From Nostoc sp. PCC 7524 (lineage in GTDB: Bacteria > Cyanobacteriota > Cyanobacteriia > Cyanobacteriales > Nostocaceae), in contig NC_019684.1 of NCBI RefSeq assembly GCF_000316645.1, positions 4,245,501 to 4,309,500 of the forward strand: DNA of 64,000 bases, written 5' to 3'. A model generated the notes under the pieces. The model ran no database searches and had not been told where the DNA came from. It worked only from the letters and a program-made list of their open reading frames with translations. Positions 1-8,243 of this stretch are shown piece by piece. Position 1 is the first letter of the stretch. Every line of letters starts with the position of its first letter. The translations under genes were made by a program, and so were the position numbers.

Positions 1-2
1 AG

Positions 3-770
3 CCTGAAACTGATGCTAATACCTATCAATTCACCTCCATTGAACTGAAACAACAAGCATTTCGTCTTGATGGCGTATTTCTACCGACAGCCGCTCATGT
101 AAACCAATCAATTTACTTTCTGGAAGTGCAGTTTCAGAAAGATGAAGCTTTCTATCATCGCGTGTTTGCAGAAATATTCCTTTATTTATACCAATATCAA
201 CCTGCAAATGACTGGCGTGCAGTTCTTATCTTTCCTCGCCGCAGTCTAGAACCCCAAGAATCTAAAGCGTATAGTTTATTACTTAACAGTCCCTTAGTGC
301 AGCGTGTCTATCTAAACGAATTAAGTGAAAGCGACAATACTTCAGTAGGAGTTGGTATTGTGCAGCTTATTGTGGAAAGCGAACGTAAAACAGCCACAAA
401 AGCTAGACAGTTAATTGAGCAAACGCAACAGCAATTAACAGACCCACTTACCCAAAAAGAAATTATAGAATTTATTGAGACTGTAGTGATTTATAAATTT
501 CCTCAACTTAGCCGCGAGGAGGTGGAAGCTATGTTAGGGTTAGATGCCATTAGAAACACCAAAGTTTATCAAGAAGCCAAAGAGGAGGGCAAACTTGAAG
601 GCAAGCTTGAAGGCAAACTTGAAGGCAAACTTGAAGGCAAGCTTGAAGCAATTCCTGGGTTTTTAAGACTGGGATTGAGTTTGGAGCAAATTGCCGAGGC
701 TATGGGATTAGATGTGGAGTTGGTAAGACAAGCCTCAGCAGAACAATCTTCCAATGGGCTTGATGTATAA
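3..770 (+). CDS. Rpn-family PD-(D/E)XK nuclease / putative transposase-like protein (5' end outside window)
   Basis: The frame is open to the left edge, so the N-terminus is missing. The visible part has the layout of the Rpn (recombination-promoting nuclease, PD-(D/E)XK) proteins that are abundant in cyanobacteria: an Asp in FRLDGVF, then Glu and Gln in FLEVQFQ, which fit the nuclease core, followed by the family segment KDEAFYHR and FLYLYQYQP. The C-terminal third carries five GKLE units and ends in a short helix-turn-helix-like segment (LSLEQIAEAMGLD). A GTG at 126 is the first start-like codon inside the window, but strong family similarity upstream of it argues against that start. Family members promote RecA-independent recombination in E. 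coli; the role here is unknown. A terminator follows at 796. Confidence 0.8.
   Translation, partial: PETDANTYQFTSIELKQQAFRLDGVFLPTAAHVNQSIYFLEVQFQKDEAFYHRVFAEIFLYLYQYQPANDWRAVLIFPRRSLEPQESKAYSLLLNSPLVQRVYLNELSESDNTSVGVGIVQLIVESERKTATKARQLIEQTQQQLTDPLTQKEIIEFIETVVIYKFPQLSREEVEAMLGLDAIRNTKVYQEAKEEGKLEGKLEGKLEGKLEGKLEAIPGFLRLGLSLEQIAEAMGLDVELVRQASAEQSSNGLDV
588..647 (+). repeat. Five in-frame 12-bp tandem repeats (GKLE units)
   Basis: Five copies of a 12-bp unit (GGC AAA/G CTT GAA) encode (GKLE)5 in the Rpn-family protein. Copies differ only at the third base of the Lys codon. The length is a multiple of three, so gain or loss of units keeps the frame. The stretch probably forms a charged helical linker. 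Confidence 0.9.
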
Positions 771-795
771 ATTTGATTTGTGAAAATCAAGATGC

Positions 796-840
796 TAAAA
801 GCCAAATTTTTTCAAAAAACTGGCTTTTATTTTGTTTTTG
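796..840 (+). terminator. Intrinsic terminator after the Rpn-family gene
   Basis: A 9-bp stem (TAAAAGCCA at 796-804 with TGGCTTTTA at 821-829) is followed by a T-rich tract to 840. It lies 26 bp after the stop codon. A second small stem (GTCCCC/GGGGAC, 840-855) follows directly. Confidence 0.6.
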
Positions 841-960
841 TCCCCATGAGGGGACAGAACATTTATAGTAAATTCAAGGGTTTAAGACCCCTACATCTAC
901 ACGTAGTATCAGTTGAGTTGGGGTTTAAATCCCCGACTCCAAGTGTCTTTAATTTTAAAG

Positions 961-1039
961 TAATAAGTAATAAGTAATAAGTAATGGGTATTACTCATTA
1001 CTCATTACTCATTACTCACTACTCATTACTCACTACTTA
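961..1039. repeat. Two opposing heptad repeat arrays (STRR type)
   Basis: About four TAATAAG-like units (961-988) are followed by seven TTACTCA/CTACTCA-like units (991-1039). The two blocks are largely complementary, so the transcript could fold into a long hairpin. The array ends just before the stop codon of the leftward yebC gene at 1051. Seven-bp tandem arrays of this kind are common between genes in heterocystous cyanobacteria. Confidence 0.85.
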
Positions 1040-1050
1040 TTTATGTACAC

Positions 1051-1806
1051 TTATACAACACTCACAGCTAATAACTGCTCTGACATATCAAAGTTAGATG
1101 TAACATTCTGCACATCATCGAGACTTTCTAGGGTATCAATTAACTTGAGGAGCGATCGCGCCTGATCTGCATCTGTCACTTCGACATTGTTACTAGGAAT
1201 CCAGCGTAATTCCGCATCACTGACTTGAAAGCCTTGCTCTTTTAAGGTTTGGTTGAGGGTTTCTAAATTAGCAACTTCCGTCAACACCTCCGCCGTTTCA
1301 TCTTCCGTCATCTCATAGGATTCCGCGCCACCTTCTAAGGATGCTTCTAAAAGCTGGTCTTCATCTACTACACTTTGAACAACGCACACACCTTTTTGAT
1401 CAAACATCCAGCTTACACAGCCAGTTTCACCCAAGTTACCACCATTTTTACTAAATGCTGCTCGCAAATCAGCCGCAGTCCGATTACGGTTATCAGTGAG
1501 AGCTTCAATTAAAATTGCTACACCACCAGGCCCGTAACCTTCATAGCGAATTTCTTCCAAAATGGCATTATCACTAAAAGTACCTGCACCTTTAGCGATC
1601 GCCCTTTCAATGTTGTCATTAGGAATACCCGCAGCTTTGGCTTTTTCTATAGCTGTACGTAGTTGAAAATTCCCGACTGGATCTGGGATGCCATTTCTCG
1701 CAGCCACAATAATGGCTCTAGACAATTGGGTAAAGGTTTTACCCTTTTTGGCATCAACTACTGCCTTTTGGCGTTTAATATTTGCCCATTTACTATGACC
1801 TGCCAT
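1051..1806 (-). CDS. yebC: YebC/PmpR-family (TACO1-like) regulatory protein
   Basis: The 251-residue product begins [14 protein letters not shown], the hallmark N-terminus of the YebC/TACO1 family, and keeps the internal segments GRGG-like GYGPGGVA and [15 protein letters not shown]. Length matches the family (about 240-250). Members act as transcriptional regulators and, in mitochondria and some bacteria, assist translation of proline-rich stretches; they are cytosolic. The gene stands alone, with heptad repeats at its 3' side and a separate rightward lipoprotein gene upstream. The start ATG is fixed by the conserved N-terminus. Confidence 0.93.
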   Translation of the reverse strand: MAGHSKWANIKRQKAVVDAKKGKTFTQLSRAIIVAARNGIPDPVGNFQLRTAIEKAKAAGIPNDNIERAIAKGAGTFSDNAILEEIRYEGYGPGGVAILIEALTDNRNRTAADLRAAFSKNGGNLGETGCVSWMFDQKGVCVVQSVVDEDQLLEASLEGGAESYEMTEDETAEVLTEVANLETLNQTLKEQGFQVSDAELRWIPSNNVEVTDADQARSLLKLIDTLESLDDVQNVTSNFDMSEQLLAVSVV

Positions 1807-2099
1807 AATTTGAATGATTTATGCTCTCTCCACAGATTAGGATATACATAGCTTCTGCCCAGATGCAAAGGGAAGATTGGGGATTGGGGGCTGGGGATTA
1901 GGTATTAGCTAAGAAGATTAGCCTTTAGGGTGTTGGGTTTTGTCCCCGTTTAGGCGTAGTCTCTCTGTAGAGAATTATCAATTCGTCAGAACTCAGACAG
2001 AATTAATTACACAAAATTATTTTCCTGTCCCCTGTCCCCCGTAACCTAAATATGCAGTCTTTTCCTCACTCTCACAAATCCAGATCCAAACGTAAGAAG

Positions 2100-3395
2100 A
2101 TGAAATCTTTCCTGCGCCGTTTACTGATGTTATTGGTGGTAGGACTATTAGCTGTGACCGGTTGTCAAACGATACGTTCTGGAGTCGAAGCAGGAAAAGT
2201 GATTCATGTAACTTTATGGCATGGGGTGAACCCACCGCCGAATCGGGATGTGTTGCAAAAGCTGGTAGATAAATTTAACCAAACTCACCCCGATATTCAA
2301 GTAGAGTCACTGTATGTTGGGCAACAGGATCAGCAAATGCCCAAGATTTTGGCAGCCGTAGTAGGTAATGCACCACCTGATTTGTTGTGGTTTAACCCCA
2401 CCATCACCGGACAATTAGTAGAACTGGGGGCGTTGATTCCTATAGATGAAATGCTGGCAAATTCCCCAGTGAAAGAGGAAATTGACCCAACTTTATATTC
2501 ATCGATGGAATACCAAGGTAAACTTTGGTCAGTTCCATTTGCTACAAATAATGTCGGGATTTTTTATCGTCCAAGTTTATTCCAAGCAGCAGGAATTACA
2601 CAGACACCCCGCACTTGGGAGGAATTTCGGCAAGTTGCCAAGCAATTAACTCGTGACCTTAATGGTGATGGCAGAATAGATCAGTATGGAATGTTTTTAC
2701 CTTTGGGTAAGGGAGAATTTACCGTCTTTACTTGGTTGCCATTTATGTGGAGTAGTGGCGGTGAATTGGTGAGTGGTGATGGACACAATGCCGCAGCCGT
2801 GATATTGCAAGATAATCAGGGAGCGATCGCGGCTTTACAATTTTGGCGTAATTTAATTCAAGATGGTTCGACGCTGTTATCCAGCCCGGAACGGGGTTAT
2901 GAGACAGATCCTTTGTTATCAGGACAAGTAGCTATGCAAATCAATGGACCCTGGAATCTGGGACAATTCCAAGCTACTGATATTGATTTTGGTGTGTTTC
3001 CGTTGCCTGTGAACCAACAACCCTCTACCAGTATTGGTGGTGAGAATCTCTTCTTTTTTAAAACCACGTCAGAAAGGCAAAAAGCAGCTTTTAAGTTTGC
3101 CGAATATACAATGAGCGAAGAATTTCAAACAGCATTAGCCTTAGAAGCGGGTTATTTACCTATCAATTTAAAGTCTCGTGAAAGTTCAAAATATCAGGAA
3201 TTTGTGAAAAAACTGCCACAAGTGCAAGTATTTTTAGAGCAGGCTAAACATGGGCGCAGTCGTCCAATTTTCCCAGGTTATAATCGCATCTCTGATAGTG
3301 TAGGTCGAGCCGTCGAATCTGTCTTACTGGGTGAAAGTTCCCCGGTTGAGGCATTAACAGCATCACAGCAACGCTTGGATCTAATTTTTGACTAA
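2100..3395 (+). CDS. ABC transporter extracellular sugar-binding lipoprotein
   Basis: This is a family 1 solute-binding protein that captures sugars or oligosaccharides outside the membrane. The start at 2100 (MKSFLRRLL) gives a proper lipoprotein signal with lipobox LAVTGC; an in-frame ATG at 2052 would add 16 basic residues before it. The mature part has the family pattern VTLWHG, PDLLWFNP, WSVPFATNN, WEEFRQVAKQLT and INGPWNLGQF. A calcium-loop-like segment DLNGDGRIDQYG lies near residue 190. No permease or ATPase gene lies next to it, so it must work with transporter parts encoded elsewhere. The substrate cannot be told from the sequence. Confidence 0.88.
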   Translation: MKSFLRRLLMLLVVGLLAVTGCQTIRSGVEAGKVIHVTLWHGVNPPPNRDVLQKLVDKFNQTHPDIQVESLYVGQQDQQMPKILAAVVGNAPPDLLWFNPTITGQLVELGALIPIDEMLANSPVKEEIDPTLYSSMEYQGKLWSVPFATNNVGIFYRPSLFQAAGITQTPRTWEEFRQVAKQLTRDLNGDGRIDQYGMFLPLGKGEFTVFTWLPFMWSSGGELVSGDGHNAAAVILQDNQGAIAALQFWRNLIQDGSTLLSSPERGYETDPLLSGQVAMQINGPWNLGQFQATDIDFGVFPLPVNQQPSTSIGGENLFFFKTTSERQKAAFKFAEYTMSEEFQTALALEAGYLPINLKSRESSKYQEFVKKLPQVQVFLEQAKHGRSRPIFPGYNRISDSVGRAVESVLLGESSPVEALTASQQRLDLIFD

Positions 3396-3638
3396 GGGGA
3401 GATGAGGGAGATGTAGCTTGCTTCTCTTACGATGGCGTAAGCCTACCCGTAGGGTGGGAGATGAGGGAGATGAGGGAGATGAGGGAGATGTAGCTTGCTT
3501 CTCTTACGATGGCGTAAGCCTACCCGTAGGGTGGCAGACAAGGAAGAAATTATCCCCAATCCCCAGTCCCCAATCCCCAATCCCCAGTCCCCAATCACCT
3601 GTACACTAAAATAAAAATTGTTGTGACTTTCCCAAGTA
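3396..3638. repeat. Intergenic repeat block: 50-bp direct repeat, GAGATGAGG units and CCCCAAT heptads
   Basis: A 50-bp segment beginning GAGATGTAGCTTGCTTCTC occurs twice (3408-3457 and 3485-3534) with no differences that I can see. The copies are separated by GAGATGAGG-type 9-bp units. Then follow TCCCCAA/TCCCCAG heptads (about 3554-3597). Open frames across this block on both strands are products of the repeats and not genes. Confidence 0.85.
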
Positions 3639-5513
3639 GTGCCAGTGTCAGACTCTTTACCATTGCGCGATGGGCAAAGCCCCGCCATAGGCGATCGCTA
3701 TCTCGCCTTGATTGATGAAATTGTCCAACTCACTCTCCAGGGCAAAATTAGCTCTGTGGAAATGGTGTATCAAATGCTGCAAAAAGGTATTGTAGCTGGC
3801 ACTGGAGAAATATTTGAGGTTGCTTTGAGCAATCGCGCCAGTGCAATCCAAACTCAGGTGGATCATGAAAGCGATGAAGTGAAAAAAGCTAAGGCTAACC
3901 GGAGTTTACGAGCCATTAAAACTGTTCAAAGTCAATGGCAAAGGTATAGAGAACAAAATCAAGCCACAGAAGCGATCGCCTCTGCGTCGCAAGCAATTAC
4001 AACAGCCGCAGCAGATGAACGTCTTGCCACATTCTTACGTCTGACTGATCCAAATCTGAAAAATCCGCTTAATTTATCCCAATTACAGCAATTATCTAAA
4101 TCTTTACAACAATTTGCCCAGTTTGACGCAGATATCGCACAAATATCACAGGGGATTACCCGTGGTTTAACTGCCTGGCAAAGGCTACAAGAACATCTAG
4201 TTAGCTGGATGTATGAGCAAAACCAAACCTTGGGATTTGGTGGTGTCCCTGGCGAAAGTGGCCCTTGGGCAACTTGGGCAAAAAAAGTGAATAGTGATGT
4301 ACCCCATGCTTTACTTCGCACTTTAGCTGTAGAGCAATCTGCCATTTCCTTTGCAGAAAATCAACGTGATTTAAGTTTGAGTGAGTGGGTAGAAATAGCC
4401 TTAATTTTACAGTATTTGCAACGAGGTTTAGTTAGTTGGTTTGACCAACAAACATATAACATTCAAGCAGGTTCAAAGTTGTCGATTTCTACCTTTTTGA
4501 CCTTTGCTGTAATTTGGAGTCAGTTGGCTAATGGTTGGCAAAGTCAAGTCGTGTACAGTAATGGAGCTTCTCAAATCATGCTCCAAATTCTGCGAACCTT
4601 TGCTCAACGTCCCTATTTTCCCCTTTATGGTGGGATTTTCGCTTCCTTTTCTGGTAACTATTTGCGAGATGCACTAGATTATCTCGATGAACCATTACGC
4701 AAAGTTGCTAGAACTCAGGAAAAAGCCAGAATTTTAACCCTGCTAGGCTATTCACAACGCGCTTTAGGACAATATCAACGCTCGATAGATTTTCATGAGC
4801 AAGCCTTGGAAATTGCCAGAAATGCAGGCGATCGCCCCTGCGAAATTGCCAATCTCAATCACCTTAGCCGTACCTACGTGCAGGAGCAAAACTACACTGA
4901 GGCGATTAATCAGAGCCAAAGAGCATTAATGCTTAGTCGTCAAGCAGGCGATCGCACAGGAGAAGCTAACGCTTTGGTGAACTTAGGTTACAGCGAAGTC
5001 ATGCAAGCGCAACAGCTAGAACAAGTCGAACCAGAAACCTATGAAATGGCAATTAACTATTTAGAACAGGGTTTAAATTTATCAGAAAAATTAGCTGATA
5101 TTCAAAGTAAAGCTTTATGTCTCAGTAGCTTAGGTATTGCCTATCTAGTGATTCAAAAACCAGAAACTGCCATTAAATATCTAGAAGATGCTTTTAAAAC
5201 AGCACAAATTGCGGGTGATTTATATCTGCAAGGACGGAATTTAGCTTATCTGTCCGAAGCTTATTATCAATTACAAAATTATGAAAAAGCCATTTACACT
5301 GGTAGCTTGGGAATGTATCTTTTAGAGCAGATCACTTCTCGTGAATGGCGACAACCAGCAGGTTTACTAATAATTGTACAAGGAAAAATAGGCGTAGAAA
5401 ATTTCCAAAATTTACTTCAACAACACCGCCCCAAAATTATTGCCATTATTGGTGTTGATGGGTATGATTATATTCCCAAATTGCTAGCACAATATCAGGA
5501 AGAGATGTATTAA
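3639..5513 (+). CDS. TPR-repeat protein of unknown function
   Basis: The 624-residue product starts at a GTG (3639; a second GTG at 3645 is possible). No signal peptide is evident. The N-terminal half (about residues 15-330) is helical and unassigned. From about residue 350 to 560 there are four or five tetratricopeptide repeats, with signatures such as ALGQYQRSIDFHEQALEIAR and LVNLGYSEVMQAQ, ending in AIYTGSLGMYLLEQ. A short C-terminal segment (IIAIIGVDGYDYIPKLL) follows. TPR arrays bind partner proteins; no partner is suggested by the neighbours. It resembles conserved cyanobacterial TPR proteins but I cannot name a function. Confidence 0.8.
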   Translation: MPVSDSLPLRDGQSPAIGDRYLALIDEIVQLTLQGKISSVEMVYQMLQKGIVAGTGEIFEVALSNRASAIQTQVDHESDEVKKAKANRSLRAIKTVQSQWQRYREQNQATEAIASASQAITTAAADERLATFLRLTDPNLKNPLNLSQLQQLSKSLQQFAQFDADIAQISQGITRGLTAWQRLQEHLVSWMYEQNQTLGFGGVPGESGPWATWAKKVNSDVPHALLRTLAVEQSAISFAENQRDLSLSEWVEIALILQYLQRGLVSWFDQQTYNIQAGSKLSISTFLTFAVIWSQLANGWQSQVVYSNGASQIMLQILRTFAQRPYFPLYGGIFASFSGNYLRDALDYLDEPLRKVARTQEKARILTLLGYSQRALGQYQRSIDFHEQALEIARNAGDRPCEIANLNHLSRTYVQEQNYTEAINQSQRALMLSRQAGDRTGEANALVNLGYSEVMQAQQLEQVEPETYEMAINYLEQGLNLSEKLADIQSKALCLSSLGIAYLVIQKPETAIKYLEDAFKTAQIAGDLYLQGRNLAYLSEAYYQLQNYEKAIYTGSLGMYLLEQITSREWRQPAGLLIIVQGKIGVENFQNLLQQHRPKIIAIIGVDGYDYIPKLLAQYQEEMY

Positions 5514-5806
5514 AGACGGTAAAAGAAGAATCAGAAGGGAATTATCAAGCCGTCTTTGGTGGCAAGGCAGCTATGCGGGAGGCAATTCGCGGAGCGTGTC
5601 GAAGATAAGGCAGAAGGTAAACCTCTCCCATAAAGGGAAAAGGTTTAAACAAGGACATATCTTTTCTCTCTGCAAGACACTACACGGATGTGCTGTGCAT
5701 ATCGAGAAGAATATTTTTACTTTTTTGCCCACAAGGGGCAAGGTTTGTACCTTTTCTGCCTTCTGCCTTCTGCCCTCTGCCTTGCTTCTATCAAGCGGAT
5801 ATGATC
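5514..5806. repeat. Intergenic region with hairpins and TTCTGCC heptads
   Basis: The region holds a possible 3' hairpin for the TPR gene (AAACCT at 5619-5624 with AGGTTT at 5641-5646), a small stem TTGCCC/GGGCAA (5725-5741), and four heptads TTCTGCC/CTCTGCC at 5754-5781. I see no gene in it. Confidence 0.6.
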
Positions 5807-6643
5807 TTACAAATCAGGAGGTAAAATTACTTGATCAATAGCATGGATCACGCCATTACTAGCTTTGATGTCTGCTTTTATTACCTTGGCATCATTGACG
5901 GTAACACCCGTTTTGGGATCAACTTTGACATTGATTGCGCCGCCTTCCACACTTTTGACTTCGCCAGATTTTAAATCAGTTGATAAAACAGCACCTGGAA
6001 CAACGTGATAAGTCAACACCTTGACTAATACTTCCTTGTTCTCAGGCTTCAGCAAATCTCGTACAGCGTCTTTTGGTAATTTAGCAAACGCATCGTCAGT
6101 AGGTGCAAAAATTGTCAAGTTATCTTTGCCTTGCAGAACTTCAGAGAGTCCTGCGGCTTCGATAGCTTTGGTTAGCACTGTAAATGAGTCACTAGACGAT
6201 GCTACCTCTAACAAAGTTTTGCCTTGAGTATCTGTAGTTCCCGCCTCTGGTGTCTGAGTGGTGGGTACTTCCGTATCCGTTGTAGGTGTAGTGGGTTTTG
6301 TTTGTGGGGTGGTAGTAGTTGGGGTAGTGCGACGACTACGATTATAAGGAGCCTCATTGAAAATACTTGGTCTAGGATTGGTTGTCCCACTACCTGAATT
6401 CTGTGCAATCTGCTTTTTATTGCTATTATTGCCTTTTGTGATGGCGGTAACAGCTTCAACCGGTGTGTATTGAGCGTTTACCTGGACACGTTGACTCCGA
6501 TTATAAGAAGTTTCTTGGAAAACGGAGGGATTGGGATTTAATGCTTCTTTGGCTCCAGATGGTAGGATAGTGAGAAGACTTACGCCTGCAATACTGACTA
6601 CGCCTGTCAAAGAGGTCAATAGTTTGCTGTAATTTACTTTCAT
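5807..6643 (-). CDS. Secreted fasciclin (FAS1) domain protein
   Basis: The 278-residue product has an N-terminal signal peptide (MKVNYSKLLTSLTGVVSIAG, cut likely near SGAKEA), then a low-complexity region, then one FAS1 domain from about residue 142 to the end (DSFTVLTKAIEAAG, LTIFAPTDDAFAKLP, LTYHVVPG, NGVIHAIDQVILP). FAS1 domains mediate adhesion or matrix contacts outside the cell. Two copies of the motif NPxPSxFxExxYNRS occur before the domain (residues 36-50 and 89-103), separated from FAS1 by a Thr/Pro-rich linker of about 35 residues. The gene stands alone with a 731-bp AT-rich upstream region. Confidence 0.9.
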   Translation of the reverse strand: MKVNYSKLLTSLTGVVSIAGVSLLTILPSGAKEALNPNPSVFQETSYNRSQRVQVNAQYTPVEAVTAITKGNNSNKKQIAQNSGSGTTNPRPSIFNEAPYNRSRRTTPTTTTPQTKPTTPTTDTEVPTTQTPEAGTTDTQGKTLLEVASSSDSFTVLTKAIEAAGLSEVLQGKDNLTIFAPTDDAFAKLPKDAVRDLLKPENKEVLVKVLTYHVVPGAVLSTDLKSGEVKSVEGGAINVKVDPKTGVTVNDAKVIKADIKASNGVIHAIDQVILPPDL

Positions 6644-7374
6644 AAATTTTGTGTTTTCCGATTTTACAGCTGTTACATAAAGACTTATAACACTTTGTTA
6701 CTAATAAATGCTAACTATCATTTCGATATTTTTGGTCAAAAATATGATCAGTGGTATAGAAATTGAACTTGATAGCAAACTAAGCTGCAAAAAAATTGTA
6801 ATTTTTTTGTGTTCTGGTTTACCAAAAGTGACTTTAATAACCATTCCTTATAATAATTGTTGATTTAACTCCCAAAAATTGACTAAATTATTAATTTATC
6901 TAAGAATTTTCATTTATTTGGACAACAGAATATATAGCATTAGCATCTGGAAAAAATAAATATTTTAGGGGATATTAGGCTGCCAATACGGCAAGCAGGT
7001 GCAAGAGAAACAATGTGTGATTTAGTTCTGTAATGGTATTTAAAATCCCATCTTTTCTAGTATATGGATAAATAACTATATAATATTAAACATATGTATT
7101 ATCAGTGGAAAAACTGAGAATTTATGTTTATAGTGGTAATAATTACAAGTTAGGTTATGTCTGGACTTTTACCTAAAGTATTGTGTGATTTGATATTCTC
7201 ATCAATTAAAAAATAAGTTTTTGCCAAAATATGTAAATCTCTCAAAACTCACCATGAGATTGAATTTTTTTGACAATAAATTTGTCCCCAAATTCATTGT
7301 TTGTTCAGGAAAATTACTTGAACTGAAGATACAATTAGAAAGTTGCTCAACTAATCAGTGACAAGGGATGCAAT
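6644..7374. other. AT-rich divergent intergenic region (731 bp)
   Basis: This separates the leftward FAS1 gene from the rightward GST gene and must hold promoters for both. It is rich in A and T and contains an inverted repeat AAAAAAATT-GTA-ATTTTTTT near 6789-6808. I recognise no gene, RNA or clear sigma-70 promoter pair. Confidence 0.5.
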
Positions 7375-8166
7375 ATGTTGGAATTATACCAATGGGAACT
7401 ATCGCAATACTCAGAAAAAGTGCGGTTGATTCTAGATTATAAGGGTTTAGAATACCGCAAAATTGAAGTCACACCAGGGATTGGGCAGGTAGAGCTATTT
7501 CGCTTAACGGGACAGAAGCAAGTACCAGTTTTGAAAGATGGTAACAAGTATATTGCTGATTCTACAGAAATAGCTAAGTATTTAGACTTAGAATACCCTG
7601 AGCGTCCATTGATACCAACAGACCCCAAAAAAAGAGGTCTGACTTTAATGATGGAAGAATGGGCAGATGAATCCATCGGTATTAAAGGTAGAAAGGCGCT
7701 ATTTTCTGCCATTAGTCAAGACCAAAATTTCCGCAAGTCCTTATTACCTACCTCCACACCAGACATTTTAAAAACGTTAGTGGAGGGTGTTCCTAGCGAT
7801 TTTCTAACAGTTTTGGGGTTTGGTGTAGGTTATAGTCCAGATGTGATCAAGTCAGCGATCGCAGATTTAAAACAAGACTTAGAAGCATTAATTTTATTAT
7901 TGGCTGATAGTCCCTACTTAACTGGGGATGAACCCACTTTAGCTGATTTAGCAGTCGCAGGTTTATCTATACTGTTAAAGTTCCCGGAAGGAGCTTATCT
8001 AGATTTACCTGCCAGTATCAGAGGTAAAGGTGTACCATCAATAGCTGATAACCCTGATTATGCACCGTTTTTTGCTTGGCGCGATCGCATTTATGCTCAA
8101 TTTCGCAAACCCCTAATCGGTGTTCCGGCAACTGGTTCAGCGCCGACTTCTATTCAAATTGAGTAG
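7375..8166 (+). CDS. Glutathione S-transferase family protein
   Basis: The 263-residue product has a thioredoxin-like N-terminal domain (LELYQWELSQYSEKVRLIL, then QVPVLKDG with the cis-Pro, then DSTEIAKYL with the glutathione-contacting Asp-Ser) and a helical C-terminal domain (LTGDEPTLADLAVAGL) as in soluble GSTs. It is cytosolic and likely conjugates or reduces electrophiles with glutathione. It is longer than a typical bacterial GST (about 200-220) because of an insertion between the two domains around residues 110-160. The next gene is co-directional 77 bp downstream, but a heptad array lies between. Confidence 0.87.
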   Translation: MLELYQWELSQYSEKVRLILDYKGLEYRKIEVTPGIGQVELFRLTGQKQVPVLKDGNKYIADSTEIAKYLDLEYPERPLIPTDPKKRGLTLMMEEWADESIGIKGRKALFSAISQDQNFRKSLLPTSTPDILKTLVEGVPSDFLTVLGFGVGYSPDVIKSAIADLKQDLEALILLLADSPYLTGDEPTLADLAVAGLSILLKFPEGAYLDLPASIRGKGVPSIADNPDYAPFFAWRDRIYAQFRKPLIGVPATGSAPTSIQIE

Positions 8167-8176
8167 GTGAGGGAAT

Positions 8177-8204
8177 AGGTGACAGGTGACAGGTGACAGG
8201 TGAC
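8177..8204. repeat. AGGTGAC heptad array, 4 copies
   Basis: Four perfect tandem copies of AGGTGAC between the GST and HerA-like genes. The same heptad, or its complement, recurs at 15028, 19537 and 33577. Confidence 0.9.
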
Positions 8205-8243
8205 AGGGGGGACTAATGGCTATTAACTCATACTCAATTCCCA

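Noticed and set aside
780..977. 65-codon frame after the Rpn-family gene
   Set aside because: It starts in the terminator hairpin, runs through dispersed repeat DNA and has no ribosome site or recognisable protein pattern.
2052..2099. Earlier ATG for the sugar-binding lipoprotein
   Set aside because: It would add a polar, basic 16-residue extension before a proper lipoprotein signal that starts at 2100.
3418..3688. Open frames on both strands in the repeat block
   Set aside because: They consist of translated GAGATGAGG and CCCCAAT repeats.
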